The notes beneath the pieces were generated by a model that ran no database searches, was not told the DNA's origin, and saw only the letters and a list, made by a program, of their open reading frames with translations. Position numbers and translations under genes: made by a program. Of a DNA stretch of 14,219 nucleotides, positions 6,595 to 14,219 are shown in pieces (positions within the stretch are counted from its first letter, which is position 1; each line of letters starts with the position of its first letter). The stretch spans positions 1 through 14,219 of the forward strand of contig SLMV01000104.1 in assembly GCA_007133365.1 (NCBI GenBank), given 5' to 3'. This DNA is from Clostridia bacterium (GTDB lineage Bacteria; Bacillota; Sulfobacillia; SLMV01).

Positions 6595-7715
6595 GAGGGA
6601 TTACCATCAGAAACGCCTTTTCGGCGTCGTTTCCCATGCCACCAGAGCCAATAAAGGGCGAGCATTCCCAAAAAGGCCGGGGTCATTCCTGCCACCAGGG
6701 CGATGAGCCCGGTGGCCAAGGAAAACCAAAGGGCGTCGGTCTTCAGGCCGCTCTTGATCACTTCCATCCCGGCAAATAGCAACAATGCGCCGAGGGCGCC
6801 GTAGGGAAAAATCCGCAAGACATCGGGGGAGGCCAAAAACACGGCAACGGGAAGCAAGATCAATCCGGAAATCAAGTTCGAGCCCCCGGTGCGAGCCCCA
6901 AACCGGTATTGCGCGGCCAGCCCCCCGGCGCCATGGCACATGGGAAACCCACCCAAAGGCGAGGCGACCAAACACATGACGCTCATGCTGATCAAAAGCC
7001 GATTCTCCGGAACCCGACGCTGAAAAAGGTCGTGAATCAAAAGCGAGGTGGCGAGGACGGCATTCCCCAACGTGAGGGGAATCTGGGGCAGGGTCCCCTG
7101 CCAAAAACCCAAGCCCAAGGATGCCAGATCCGGCAAATTGAGCCAGGGACCGCTGAGCATGGCCACGGGCGGTGGGCCGTGATGATAAATCCCCCAGCCG
7201 ATGCCCAAAAGCAAAACGACCAACGCCGAAATATCCACCACATTGGTCATGGTGAAGACGAGGATGATCGCCACCGCCAAAAGGCCAAGCACCCAATCCT
7301 CGGCCACAAAGAGAAGGGCCTGACGAAGCAACAACAACCCCAACCCGAGTTGGATGCCCCGAGTGAGCGCAACCGGAATGTACGCCTTAATCCGATCAAA
7401 CGTTCCCGTCAGCGCCAACAGCAAAAGGACTAGGCCCATCATGATCCCCGCCCCAGCGATCTCGGCGGCGGTCAAGCCACCGGCAATGGCAATGACACCC
7501 ATGGCCTTCATGGGCTCCACCGGCATCGGCAAGCGATAGACCAAGCCGGTGGCGATGAAAGCCAGCGAAAAGAAGAAGAGTATTTGGGCGAGATTGATTG
7601 GGGTCACCGCCGCCACCCCGATGACAATCGGGACCAGCGTGCCAAAATCACCCAGCGCCCCCGCGATTTCCGGCGCATTGAAGCGAAAATCCGGATACAT
7701 ATTGCCTCGTTTCAT
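6591..7715 (-). CDS. MOT1-type molybdate/sulfate transporter
   Basis: This 374-residue, very hydrophobic protein is an integral membrane permease with about ten membrane segments. It resembles the MOT1 family of molybdate (possibly sulfate) transporters, which are related to but shorter than SulP carriers and lack a STAS domain. Family blocks are GALGDFGTLVPIVIG near the N-terminus, PMPVEPMKAMG around residue 65, LTLGNAVLATS and GGFPMCHGAGGLAAQYRFGA in the second half, and a basic cytoplasmic tail HGKRRRKG. The start at 7715 is supported by GGGAG seven bases upstream, while a second ATG at 7700 has a weaker site. The stop codon lies inside the trp promoter. Substrate choice between molybdate and sulfate cannot be read from the sequence, and no molybdenum cofactor genes are nearby. 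Confidence 0.85.
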   Translation of the reverse strand: MKRGNMYPDFRFNAPEIAGALGDFGTLVPIVIGVAAVTPINLAQILFFFSLAFIATGLVYRLPMPVEPMKAMGVIAIAGGLTAAEIAGAGIMMGLVLLLLALTGTFDRIKAYIPVALTRGIQLGLGLLLLRQALLFVAEDWVLGLLAVAIILVFTMTNVVDISALVVLLLGIGWGIYHHGPPPVAMLSGPWLNLPDLASLGLGFWQGTLPQIPLTLGNAVLATSLLIHDLFQRRVPENRLLISMSVMCLVASPLGGFPMCHGAGGLAAQYRFGARTGGSNLISGLILLPVAVFLASPDVLRIFPYGALGALLLFAGMEVIKSGLKTDALWFSLATGLIALVAGMTPAFLGMLALYWLWWHGKRRRKGVSDGNPS

Positions 7716-7868
7716 CCGTCATCTCCCTTCGTTTAAACGAGATCCCGATCGCCATTGGAATTCCCGGGCGAACGCATGCTCAAAGCAGGGGTTTCATTCC
7801 TGATGTCTAATATACCAAAGAAATGCGTTGGTATTACAGGTATCATAGCAACAGGAGTGAACGTTCCC
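7716..7868. promoter_or_regulatory. Divergent promoter region between the MOT1 and MFS genes with an inverted repeat
   Basis: The 153-base gap between divergent genes has an A+T-rich core at 7808-7814 that gives TAATAT on the + strand and TATATT on the - strand, both possible -10 elements. No good -35 box fits either. Next to the core is an inverted repeat, ATACCAA (7812-7818) and TTGGTAT (7828-7834), with a nine-base spacer. It could be an operator controlling both genes. This is inference from position and symmetry only. Confidence 0.4.
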
Positions 7869-9086
7869 ATGGGTAACGCGAATCGTTTCGATGCCAATAA
7901 GGCCTTATTATTCCTTCTCATTTCCGTGTTTCTCGTCAACCTTGCCCTGGGCATCCAGCAAACCGCTTACAACAATTTCGTCAACGACATCATCGGGATC
8001 GACCCGGCGGAACTGGGGTTCGTCCAATCCGTCCGAGAAATTCCGGGGCTTTTCACCGTGGTGCTCATCGGCGCCGTGTCCATCCTCAGTCAGTCATTGA
8101 TCTTCGGCTTTTGCGCCATCCTTCTCGGGGCCGGATTGATCCTGCATGGAACGGTGACCACCGTCCCCCAGCTGGTGCTCGCGATCGTCATCATTTCCAT
8201 CGGCTTTCATATGATCTACCCAGTCCAGGCCGCGATGACATTAGCGGCTGCCAAGGCAGGTGAAAAGGGGCGGAGGATGGGACAGTTTCAAGGAGCGCAA
8301 GCCGGGGCCTTCGTCACGGGAACCGTCCTGGTCTATCTCTTGGCCAATGTATTAAGCGGCGCCGGCTATTATCGCTTCCTTTATTGGACCGCGGGCCTTT
8401 TGGCCATGGCCGCGGGCGCCAATATGCTGCTAACCCGGGGATTTCAACGCCCTCCTCCGGCCCACAAAGTCCCGCGTTTTCTTTTTCGGCCAGAATACCG
8501 TTCCTTCTATATCCTTCGGCTGATTTCCGCCTCCCAACGGCATATGTTCGTCACCTTTGCCGTCTTTTTGCTGGTGCACACCTATGGCATTCACGTCCAA
8601 CAGGTGGCCATCCTCATGGGCGTCAGTAACGGGCTTGCCATCTACATCCGACCCATGATTGGTCGTTTGGTCGATGCCTGGGGGACCCAAAAAACCATTA
8701 CAGCCGGATACACCGTGGCCACGGCCACCGCCCTCACCTACGCCTTCGTCCCCGTCCTCCCCCTACTCTATGTCGCCTACTGCATCGATAACTGGATGAT
8801 GGGCATGGACATGGCCATCTCGGTGCACCTCGACGAGATCGCGCGTCCCCAGGATCTCGCCCCCACTCTGGCGTTGGGGGGAACGCTCAATCACATTCTG
8901 GGCATCATCATCCCGTTCGTCGGGGGTATCATCTGGCAGGTCTTTTCGTTTCAATATACGTTCATTTTGGGCGCCCTCATCAGTGCCTTTTCCATCTACC
9001 TCGTCCAACGGTTTCCCCAGGCACCGGTTCCCGCCGCCGTTCGCCTTCCCGTTTCGAGCCCGCGGCCGGGCGCTAATTCAGATTAG
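7869..9086 (+). CDS. MFS transporter, substrate unknown
   Basis: A 405-residue membrane protein with twelve probable membrane segments in two halves, typical of the major facilitator superfamily. A motif A-like loop, GRLVDAWGTQK, lies after the eighth segment (about residues 265-275). The N-terminal half lacks a normal motif A and instead has FVQSVREIPGLF (51-62) at the start of the second segment. The central cytoplasmic loop is short and proline-rich (RPPPAHKVP). The ATG at 7869 was chosen because AGGAG is at 7853-7857, although its 11-base spacing is rather long. An upstream ATG at 7755 would add 38 residues encoded across the promoter region. The gene ends with TAG and overlaps the convergent MFS gene by 14 bases. 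No close subfamily is recognised, so substrate and direction of transport are unknown. Confidence 0.85.
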   Translation: MGNANRFDANKALLFLLISVFLVNLALGIQQTAYNNFVNDIIGIDPAELGFVQSVREIPGLFTVVLIGAVSILSQSLIFGFCAILLGAGLILHGTVTTVPQLVLAIVIISIGFHMIYPVQAAMTLAAAKAGEKGRRMGQFQGAQAGAFVTGTVLVYLLANVLSGAGYYRFLYWTAGLLAMAAGANMLLTRGFQRPPPAHKVPRFLFRPEYRSFYILRLISASQRHMFVTFAVFLLVHTYGIHVQQVAILMGVSNGLAIYIRPMIGRLVDAWGTQKTITAGYTVATATALTYAFVPVLPLLYVAYCIDNWMMGMDMAISVHLDEIARPQDLAPTLALGGTLNHILGIIIPFVGGIIWQVFSFQYTFILGALISAFSIYLVQRFPQAPVPAAVRLPVSSPRPGANSD

Positions 9087-10407
9087 CTGGGACCTGGGCA
9101 ATCGGGCGATAAGCGCGAAGCCACCACAAGGAAAGCGCAATCCCGAGGAGGCAAACCCCGGCCGCGCCTTGAAAAACCCGGGTCATGCCCACAAAATCGA
9201 GGGCCGCGCCTCCCAGGGTAGAACCGAGGGCCAAAAAGAAGCTTTGAACCATGGCCTCCAATCCCATGACGCGGCCCATTCCCAATCTCCGCCCCTGATC
9301 CACCGCAATGGCGAAGGTAGCCGGCACGGAGATCCCGTTGCTCATCCCCAATAACACGGAGACCAACACCAGGTGAACGACGTTCTGGCTCAGGGGAAGG
9401 AGCACAAACCCAACCGGCGCCAAGGAAAATCCCAATAACGCTAACCACTTCCGGTTATATCGATCGGCCAGGCGGCCAAACGGTCGTTGCATCAAGGCCG
9501 AGATCAACGCGCGTAGCGCAATCATGATGCCCACCTCACTGCTTGATAATCCCAAGGTCAAGTATGCAAACAAGGGAAGGAGTGCCGTGAGGGCCCCGCG
9601 TCCGACTTCCACCAAACCTCGAAGCGCCATGACCCCCCGGATCACCTCGACCCGAAGGAGTTCGACGGATCGCATGATGACACTCGGTGGGGCCATCTCT
9701 TTAGGACGCATGCGCGAGGGTTGTTCGGGGACGAAAAGGCGGATACAAACAAACGCCGTCGCGGATAAAACCGCCATGGCATAGAAGGGGGCGTGAAAAC
9801 CAAAGACGTCCGCAAAGAGGCCCCCAATGATGGGGCCGGTGGCAAAGCCGCAAAAGAAACCAAAATTGATCTTCCCCATGACCTCACCTTCGCGACTCGG
9901 AGGACTGATGTCCCCGGCATAGGCGCGGGCGATGGGGGAGACCATGGCTGAGAATACCCCTTGCATGGTGCGAAGTAAGAGCAGATGATAAGGTTGGCTG
10001 GCCAGGACAAACCCGAGTGAAATGAAAATATAGCCCACCAACCCGATGCTCATGAGCATCTTCTTGCTCCGATAATCTGCCAGTGATCCGAAGGTCATCA
10101 TCATCATGCCTCGGACAAAGGGGTTGGCGGCAAAGATCAAACCGATCCATGCCCCGGTGGCGCCTAAGGTCTCGGCATAAACCGGCAACAACGGGATGAT
10201 AAACCCCACCCCGGTCGCCATGCTGAGCATCGCCATCACTAAAGCACCCAGGGTGCGATAATCCTCGCCGCGAAACGATCCATTAAGGGGCGTTGACCGA
10301 GACTTAGGAGCGGCTGACAAGGGGACGACTCCTCTCTGACCTTTGCCTCTATTTCGCCAATGAAATCCGGGCTCCTGCCCCAACCATTCACCATCACCTC
10401 TTTCCAT
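9073..10407 (-). CDS. MFS transporter of the drug-exporter (DHA1) type
   Basis: A 444-residue, twelve-segment major facilitator permease. It has motif A in both halves, GSLADYRSKK (about 107-116) and GRLADRYNRK. It also has a motif C-like sequence, GFATGPIIGG, in the fifth segment, a mark of proton-driven drug exporters, so an efflux role is likely. The N-terminus carries about 50 mostly polar, basic residues before the first membrane segment, longer than usual. The ATG at 10407 was chosen because GGAGG lies five bases before it. A GTG at 10422 would add five residues and precede this site. A later start nearer the first segment cannot be excluded. The stop is TAG, inside the end of the convergent MFS gene. 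Confidence 0.87.
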   Translation of the reverse strand: MERGDGEWLGQEPGFHWRNRGKGQRGVVPLSAAPKSRSTPLNGSFRGEDYRTLGALVMAMLSMATGVGFIIPLLPVYAETLGATGAWIGLIFAANPFVRGMMMMTFGSLADYRSKKMLMSIGLVGYIFISLGFVLASQPYHLLLLRTMQGVFSAMVSPIARAYAGDISPPSREGEVMGKINFGFFCGFATGPIIGGLFADVFGFHAPFYAMAVLSATAFVCIRLFVPEQPSRMRPKEMAPPSVIMRSVELLRVEVIRGVMALRGLVEVGRGALTALLPLFAYLTLGLSSSEVGIMIALRALISALMQRPFGRLADRYNRKWLALLGFSLAPVGFVLLPLSQNVVHLVLVSVLLGMSNGISVPATFAIAVDQGRRLGMGRVMGLEAMVQSFFLALGSTLGGAALDFVGMTRVFQGAAGVCLLGIALSLWWLRAYRPIAQVPANLN

Positions 10408-10469
10408 CTTTTCCTCCAACACGCATCATTTGGGGAATAGACCCTTTTGAATGGCCCTGACGCCGGTCA

Positions 10470-10498
10470 TTGAAACTCCGGCCGTTTTGCCCTATATT
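10470..10498 (+). promoter_or_regulatory. Promoter of the ATP-grasp gene
   Basis: TTGAAA (10470-10475) and TATATT (10493-10498) are spaced by 17 bases, close to the SigA consensus, with a start expected near 10505. A GAGGTG ribosome binding site at 10519-10524 follows, seven bases before the ATG. The leader is therefore only about 25 bases. Confidence 0.8.
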
Positions 10499-10506
10499 GT
10501 TCAATA
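10495..10506. promoter_or_regulatory. Small inverted repeat overlapping the -10 element and transcription start
   Basis: TATTG and CAATA are arranged as an inverted repeat with two bases between them. They cover the end of the -10 box and the likely start site of the ATP-grasp gene. A repressor bound there would block the polymerase. The arms are only five bases, so chance is possible. Confidence 0.3.
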
Positions 10507-10531
10507 CAGTCCAAAGACGAGGTGAAAACAT

Positions 10532-11716
10532 ATGAATGAACGCATTATGATCCTGGGCGCAAGTTTCGACCAAATTCCCATGATCGCCAAAGCCAATGCG
10601 ATGGGCCTTTATGTCATCGCAGTCGACGGAAATCCCCAAGCACCGGGCTTTTCGATCGCCGATGAAACCCATACCATTGAAGTCATGGAAACGGACCGCA
10701 TTTTGGCCTTGGCCCAAAAGCGCAAGATCGACGGTATCACCACGATGGTTAGCAATCTGGGGATGCGCACGGTAGCCGAAGTGTCGAAAGTGCTGGGACT
10801 CACGGCCATCGCCCCCGATGCAGCAAAAATGGCCACGGATAAGACCATTATTAAATCCGAACTCGAAAAAGCGGGCGTTCCCGTCCCCGTCGGCTTGCAG
10901 GTCAGCACATCGGACGAAGCCTTAGAGAAGGCCGATCAATTTACCTTTCCCGTCATCGTCAAGCCAGCCGATGGGACCAAGGGCCGGGGCATTGCCCGGG
11001 CCGACGATGCCCAAACGCTTCACCGGGCGGTCGAGAATGCACTCACTTTCTCGCCGGGTCGAACCATCGTCATAGAGGAACTCATTGAAGGACCCACCGT
11101 TGGTGCGGAGGGGCTGGTCATCGACGGGACCTTTCAACCCGTTTTGTTGACCGATAAATTCAATACCGAACCGCCCCACTTTGTCACGCTGGGCCTCACC
11201 ACGCCCTCGAACCTTCCGAAGGACGTCCAAAAACGCGTGGGCGACACCGCGGCACGAGTGGCCGAGACCCTGGGGATGACCACCGGCGCCGGACATATCG
11301 ACATGGTGATCGACACCGATGGCACACCCAAAGTCATCGACGTCGGGCCCCGACTGGCCAGCGGCCCGGTCATTTTCGACTTCGCCTTGAATCTGATGGG
11401 CGTGGACATGATCCAATCGGTGATTCGCATGGCCCTCGGTCAGAAGGTGACCCTCTCACCCAGTTGGAACGGGGAATATGGCTGTAGCCGGTTCCTCTCG
11501 GCGGCAACCCCGGGATGCATGTATAATATTGATTTCCCCAGCATCAACGGAGACTTCTCATTCTATCCCTACAAAGTGCTGGGACAGCCCGTCACCGAAC
11601 CGGAGAGCGATACCGATCGCATCGGCTGCATCACCATCACCGCGACGACCTACGAAGCGGCCATCCAAAAGGCCGATGCCCTGTTGGCCAAAACCCAAGT
11701 TGACATTCTCGCGTGA
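10532..11716 (+). CDS. ATP-grasp family ligase, substrate unknown
   Basis: ATP-grasp enzymes activate a carboxylate as an acyl phosphate and join it to an amine or similar nucleophile. The 394 residues fall into three parts: a Rossmann-like pre-ATP-grasp domain (1-95), the ATP-grasp core (about 100-300), and a C-terminal region like those of CarB/PurK-like and amino-acid ligases (DRIGCITITATTYEAA). Visible ATP-site features are TDK (102-104), VIVKPADGTKGRG with Lys144 at the start of the glycine-rich loop, and the hinge IVIEE (Glu182, Glu183). Asp257 in GHIDMVID and Asp270 in VIDVGPRL probably bind metal. The usual E-x-N-P-R metal motif is here D-V-G-P-R, so the asparagine is missing. Identity as ATP-grasp is safe; the reaction is not known. 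It has its own promoter and a GAGGTG ribosome binding site. Confidence 0.88.
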   Translation: MNERIMILGASFDQIPMIAKANAMGLYVIAVDGNPQAPGFSIADETHTIEVMETDRILALAQKRKIDGITTMVSNLGMRTVAEVSKVLGLTAIAPDAAKMATDKTIIKSELEKAGVPVPVGLQVSTSDEALEKADQFTFPVIVKPADGTKGRGIARADDAQTLHRAVENALTFSPGRTIVIEELIEGPTVGAEGLVIDGTFQPVLLTDKFNTEPPHFVTLGLTTPSNLPKDVQKRVGDTAARVAETLGMTTGAGHIDMVIDTDGTPKVIDVGPRLASGPVIFDFALNLMGVDMIQSVIRMALGQKVTLSPSWNGEYGCSRFLSAATPGCMYNIDFPSINGDFSFYPYKVLGQPVTEPESDTDRIGCITITATTYEAAIQKADALLAKTQVDILA

Positions 11717-11724
11717 AGGAACAC

Positions 11725-11755
11725 GGCGCACCGAGGCTTTTCGACCCGGTGCGCC
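11725..11755 (+). other. Hairpin between the ATP-grasp and tautomerase genes
   Basis: GGCGCACCG (11725-11733) pairs with CGGTGCGCC (11747-11755) around a 13-base loop, eight bases after the ATP-grasp stop codon. Only TT follows, so it is a poor intrinsic terminator. It may protect the upstream message or partly reduce readthrough into the tautomerase gene. The following 75 bases are G-poor and unstructured. Confidence 0.5.
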
Positions 11756-11844
11756 TTCAGCGCCACCTCAATCATCAACATAGCGGCAACGAAAATAAAC
11801 CAACCAACATCAAATCGCATTTTCAGAATGAGGAGGATGACAGC

Positions 11845-12042
11845 ATGCCGACCATCTTTTTCTACGGACCCGAACTCGATCGGGACAGCAAACGGGAAAT
11901 GATCGAAACCTTCACCGAAACCGCCAGCCGTCTCACGGGAAAGCCCAAAGCGGGCATCGTGGTCTATCTGATGCCAAGTACCGATGAGGAGGTGGGCGTG
12001 GGCGGCAAGTTATTAGCCGATCGCCCTTCATCCACGTCGTAA
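11845..12042 (+). CDS. 4-oxalocrotonate tautomerase family protein
   Basis: A small protein of 65 residues that begins MPTIFFYGPELD. After loss of methionine, Pro1 is the catalytic base of the tautomerase superfamily. These proteins are short beta-alpha-beta units that assemble into hexamers and convert enol and keto forms of small acids. The C-terminal block DEEVGVGGKLLADR is typical, and the GP-x-LD opening resembles short DmpI-like members. An arginine (Arg12 counted from Pro1) lies near the place of the catalytic Arg11. The second arginine of the classic enzyme (in SVRVII) is replaced by valine in GIVVYL. The start is firm: AGGAGG at 11831-11836 lies eight bases before the ATG. An upstream in-frame ATG at 11713 has no family sequence. 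It follows the ATP-grasp gene by 128 bases on the same strand. Confidence 0.85.
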   Translation: MPTIFFYGPELDRDSKREMIETFTETASRLTGKPKAGIVVYLMPSTDEEVGVGGKLLADRPSSTS

Positions 12043-12074
12043 GCAAGATGCGCGGGTGCCCACGGGAACGTCCT

Positions 12075-12112
12075 GACGACAGCCCGGGGCGTCTTTACCG
12101 CACGCTGTCGTC
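12075..12112. terminator. Inverted repeat between the convergent tautomerase and YhaN-like genes
   Basis: GACGACAGC (12075-12083) and GCTGTCGTC (12104-12112) can form a nine-pair stem with a 20-base loop in the 117-base gap between two convergent genes. No T tract follows on either strand, so a role as transcription end is suggested only by position. Confidence 0.35.
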
Positions 12113-12159
12113 CTTAGGTTGCGCTGAATTGCGCGTGACCCAAAGAAGACGACGCACGC

Positions 12160-14219
12160 TTAGGGAACAGACGGGGTTAGTTCGATGGCCTGCCCCCAGT
12201 TGGAATAGTCCTGGCTGTGCGCAAAGAGCAGGATTTGACGCCGTTTTGCTTCCTGCTCCAGAATTTCTTTTAGTACGGCTCGCCGGGCGCGATCGCACGC
12301 GACAAACGGATCATCCAAGAGCATCGGCACCCGATTATCTAAAGCCAAAAGATCGGAAAAGGAAAATCGTAAGGCTAAGTAAAGTTGATCCTTCGCCCCT
12401 TTACTCAGCTGATCGAGCGTCACCTCGTGTCCTTGGTGAATCAGGTAAAGACCGAAGGTTTCATCCAATGCCACCGAACGGTCCGCCACGTTGGTCATGC
12501 GACAAAAATAGCGGCTCGCCAACCGTTCCAACCGCTCCCGTACCGATGCGTGATAATCGCGGATCGCGCGCTCCATCTCCTGATGAGCCACAGCCAGAGC
12601 GTCGGCGGTCCGGGCCAAACGATCGCGCTTTTTCCTTCGCTCCGCCAACGTCTGCTCAGCTAAGGCAATATTCAAAGGTTCTTTGCCTTCCAATTCACTT
12701 TGGCGTTTAACCCGTTCCCGTTCCGCCGCCTCGAGTTCCTCGACCCGGGCATCTAAGGCTTCGATCTTTGCATCTAAGTGCGCGAGGCGTGTCTTCATTT
12801 GCTCGGGGTCTTGGCTTTGTGCTTCCCCGGGCAATCCCGGATTCTGCTCGATGAATTCCCGCCAGCTCTGAAGCGTTTGGATTGCCTGGTTCCGGGTATT
12901 GATTACCTCCGTGTAAAGAGCATCGAGATCGGGAACGTCAAATTCCGCTAGGCGATCGGCGATCTCGTTTTGCAACCGGTCAACGTCCGCCCGGCCTTCC
13001 TTCCAATCATAAAAACGCGTCCGGGCTTTGGCCGCGTTGCCTTCCGCGGCCGTCAGGATCTTTATCAGGGGTTCTTCGAGTAAGCGGGCTTTATGTTTCG
13101 TCTTTCGAAGGTGCGCTTTTTTGTCCTCCCGCTGGGTCAACAACGTGGCCTTTTTCGCCGTGATTGCGTCCCGACGCGCCTTGAGGTCGACATAATGTGC
13201 CGCCGCCGCTTCCAACTCGGCCCAACGCGCCGGCAGACGCTTTGTCCAAAGGCAAATCACATCCCCAAGGCATTCCACCGGTTCCGCCGGAAAAACAAAG
13301 GCCACGAACTCGGCCACTTCCCGCCAACGCTTGGGAAGGTCAGAAAAGGGATCGAGCGCCTCCGCTTCCGCCACGTGTCCGCCAAAACGATTCGCCGCCA
13401 TTTGCTCCAATCGATTTCCGCGTTCAGCAATCCGATCGCGTTCCTGACGCCATTTTCGATAAGCGGCTTCGACATCCGAAAACGCATCCCAAAAGGGTTG
13501 GAGGCGTTTTTCAAAACATGCCCGCTTTTCCTTTGCCTCTTGGCGTTGCCGTTTGAGCGCCTCCATCGCTTTTCGATCCGACACCTCTTCTTCTCGGCGG
13601 GCGAGCCGCTGTGTCTCTTCACGATAGAGACGAAAACGTTCCTGAAGACGTGCCAACTCACTTTCATCTTCGGGGAGGTCCTCGGCCGGCTCCCGTTCCG
13701 CCAACGCGGCCATTTCCCGCTTCAGGGCATCCCACTCAGCATGCAGCGTCCGCCGCTGCAACCGGTGAAGGGAAACGGCCAGAAAATACCCGATAAGCAT
13801 CCCCCCTAGACCAACCCCGAAAAGGGAGAAAAGATCATCGGGCAAAGGGGTCCAGTAGAAGAGCAAAGGACCCACCGCCCCAAAAAGGAGAAGGGCCGCA
13901 AGTCGCCAGCTCAAAGGAGGTGTCAGTTGCGGGCGAAGCGCGTGAGCGCGACGCCTGAGTTCGCGTTTTCGCCGCAGGCGGTCGCGTTCAGCGGAGATCG
14001 CTTTCTCATCGAGATCCGAAAGATCCGAAAAGCGAATGTCGAGATCCCGCTTCTCGTCAGCAAACGCCTGCTGTTGCTCCCGGGCACGCGCTAATGCATC
14101 GTCGGCCGCCCTCTCCTCTCGCTTCACATCGTGCCATCCGGCTGGCAAAGACCCAAGCGTCTCGAGTTGATCGGGCGAGGCCGTCTCAAACGGGTGATAG
14201 TGGCATTGGATGTGCTTGC
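12160..14219 (-). CDS. YhaN/SbcC-like coiled-coil ABC ATPase, C-terminal part, 5' end beyond the window
   Basis: The frame is open from the right window edge and ends at TAA, giving about 685 residues of a larger protein. The N-terminal Walker A domain is outside. A membrane hairpin of two hydrophobic segments lies at about 13905-13771 (around LAALLLFGAVGPLLFYW and FGVGLGGMLIGYFLAV). Long charged coiled-coil stretches rich in Glu, Arg, Lys and Ala flank it. The C-terminal ATPase half has the ABC signature LSKGAKDQLYLALR (from 12408), the Walker B PMLLDDPFVACD and the H-loop LLFAHSQDY. This layout, including the central membrane hairpin and the DD Walker B, fits the YhaN family of Bacillus, related to SbcC/Rad50 and usually paired with an SbcD-like nuclease. 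A DNA repair role is inferred from relatives only. Confidence 0.85.
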   Translation of the reverse strand, partial: KHIQCHYHPFETASPDQLETLGSLPAGWHDVKREERAADDALARAREQQQAFADEKRDLDIRFSDLSDLDEKAISAERDRLRRKRELRRRAHALRPQLTPPLSWRLAALLLFGAVGPLLFYWTPLPDDLFSLFGVGLGGMLIGYFLAVSLHRLQRRTLHAEWDALKREMAALAEREPAEDLPEDESELARLQERFRLYREETQRLARREEEVSDRKAMEALKRQRQEAKEKRACFEKRLQPFWDAFSDVEAAYRKWRQERDRIAERGNRLEQMAANRFGGHVAEAEALDPFSDLPKRWREVAEFVAFVFPAEPVECLGDVICLWTKRLPARWAELEAAAAHYVDLKARRDAITAKKATLLTQREDKKAHLRKTKHKARLLEEPLIKILTAAEGNAAKARTRFYDWKEGRADVDRLQNEIADRLAEFDVPDLDALYTEVINTRNQAIQTLQSWREFIEQNPGLPGEAQSQDPEQMKTRLAHLDAKIEALDARVEELEAAERERVKRQSELEGKEPLNIALAEQTLAERRKKRDRLARTADALAVAHQEMERAIRDYHASVRERLERLASRYFCRMTNVADRSVALDETFGLYLIHQGHEVTLDQLSKGAKDQLYLALRFSFSDLLALDNRVPMLLDDPFVACDRARRAVLKEILEQEAKRRQILLFAHSQDYSNWGQAIELTPSVP

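Noticed and set aside
11717..11844. Upstream in-frame start for the tautomerase at 11713
   Set aside because: It would add 44 residues that cross the hairpin, and would hide the N-terminal proline needed for catalysis.
12048..12710. Open frame of 220 residues on the + strand
   Set aside because: It lies mainly antisense to the ATPase domain of the YhaN-like gene, has no recognisable family and no good start, and is explained by the coding bias of the opposite strand.

Overview
The window looks like chromosomal DNA of a moderately G+C-rich, aerobic Gram-positive bacterium of the Bacillota. The reasons are a T-box leader on the tryptophan operon, strong purine-rich ribosome binding sites, promoters of the SigA type, and a YhaN-like SbcC relative. 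A Sulfobacillus-like lineage is possible, but the sequence alone does not settle this. I see no mobile element, CRISPR array, tRNA or rRNA.

Layout from left to right: (1) The 3' two thirds of a catalase-peroxidase gene (katG, + strand) is interrupted by one in-frame TAG exactly at the junction of its two domains. It ends at two strong hairpin terminators. (2) A compact tryptophan operon lies on the - strand, transcribed trpD, trpCF (a fused gene), trpB, trpA, with overlapping or nearly touching genes. It has no trpE or trpG. Its leader (about 6560 to 6176) is a T-box riboswitch with a UGG (Trp) specifier. The downstream regulatory module, a Stem III-like hairpin plus antiterminator and terminator, is present twice, while there is only one Stem I. 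The trp promoter overlaps the stop codon of the next gene. (3) Three transporter genes follow: a MOT1-type molybdate/sulfate permease (-), a divergent MFS permease (+), and a convergent drug-exporter-like MFS permease (-) whose 3' end overlaps the previous gene by 14 bases. (4) An ATP-grasp ligase of unknown substrate (+) has its own clear promoter and is followed by a small 4-oxalocrotonate tautomerase-like gene (+). (5) The C-terminal 685 residues of a YhaN/SbcC-like coiled-coil ABC ATPase (-) run off the right edge.

How the parts work together: the trp genes make tryptophan from anthranilate. Anthranilate itself must come from a trpE/trpG pair elsewhere. Expression is expected to rise when uncharged tRNA-Trp binds the leader. 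The ATP-grasp and tautomerase genes share a strand and may be co-expressed, but nothing in the window fixes their substrates. The two most notable observations are the partly duplicated T-box and the domain-boundary stop codon in katG.
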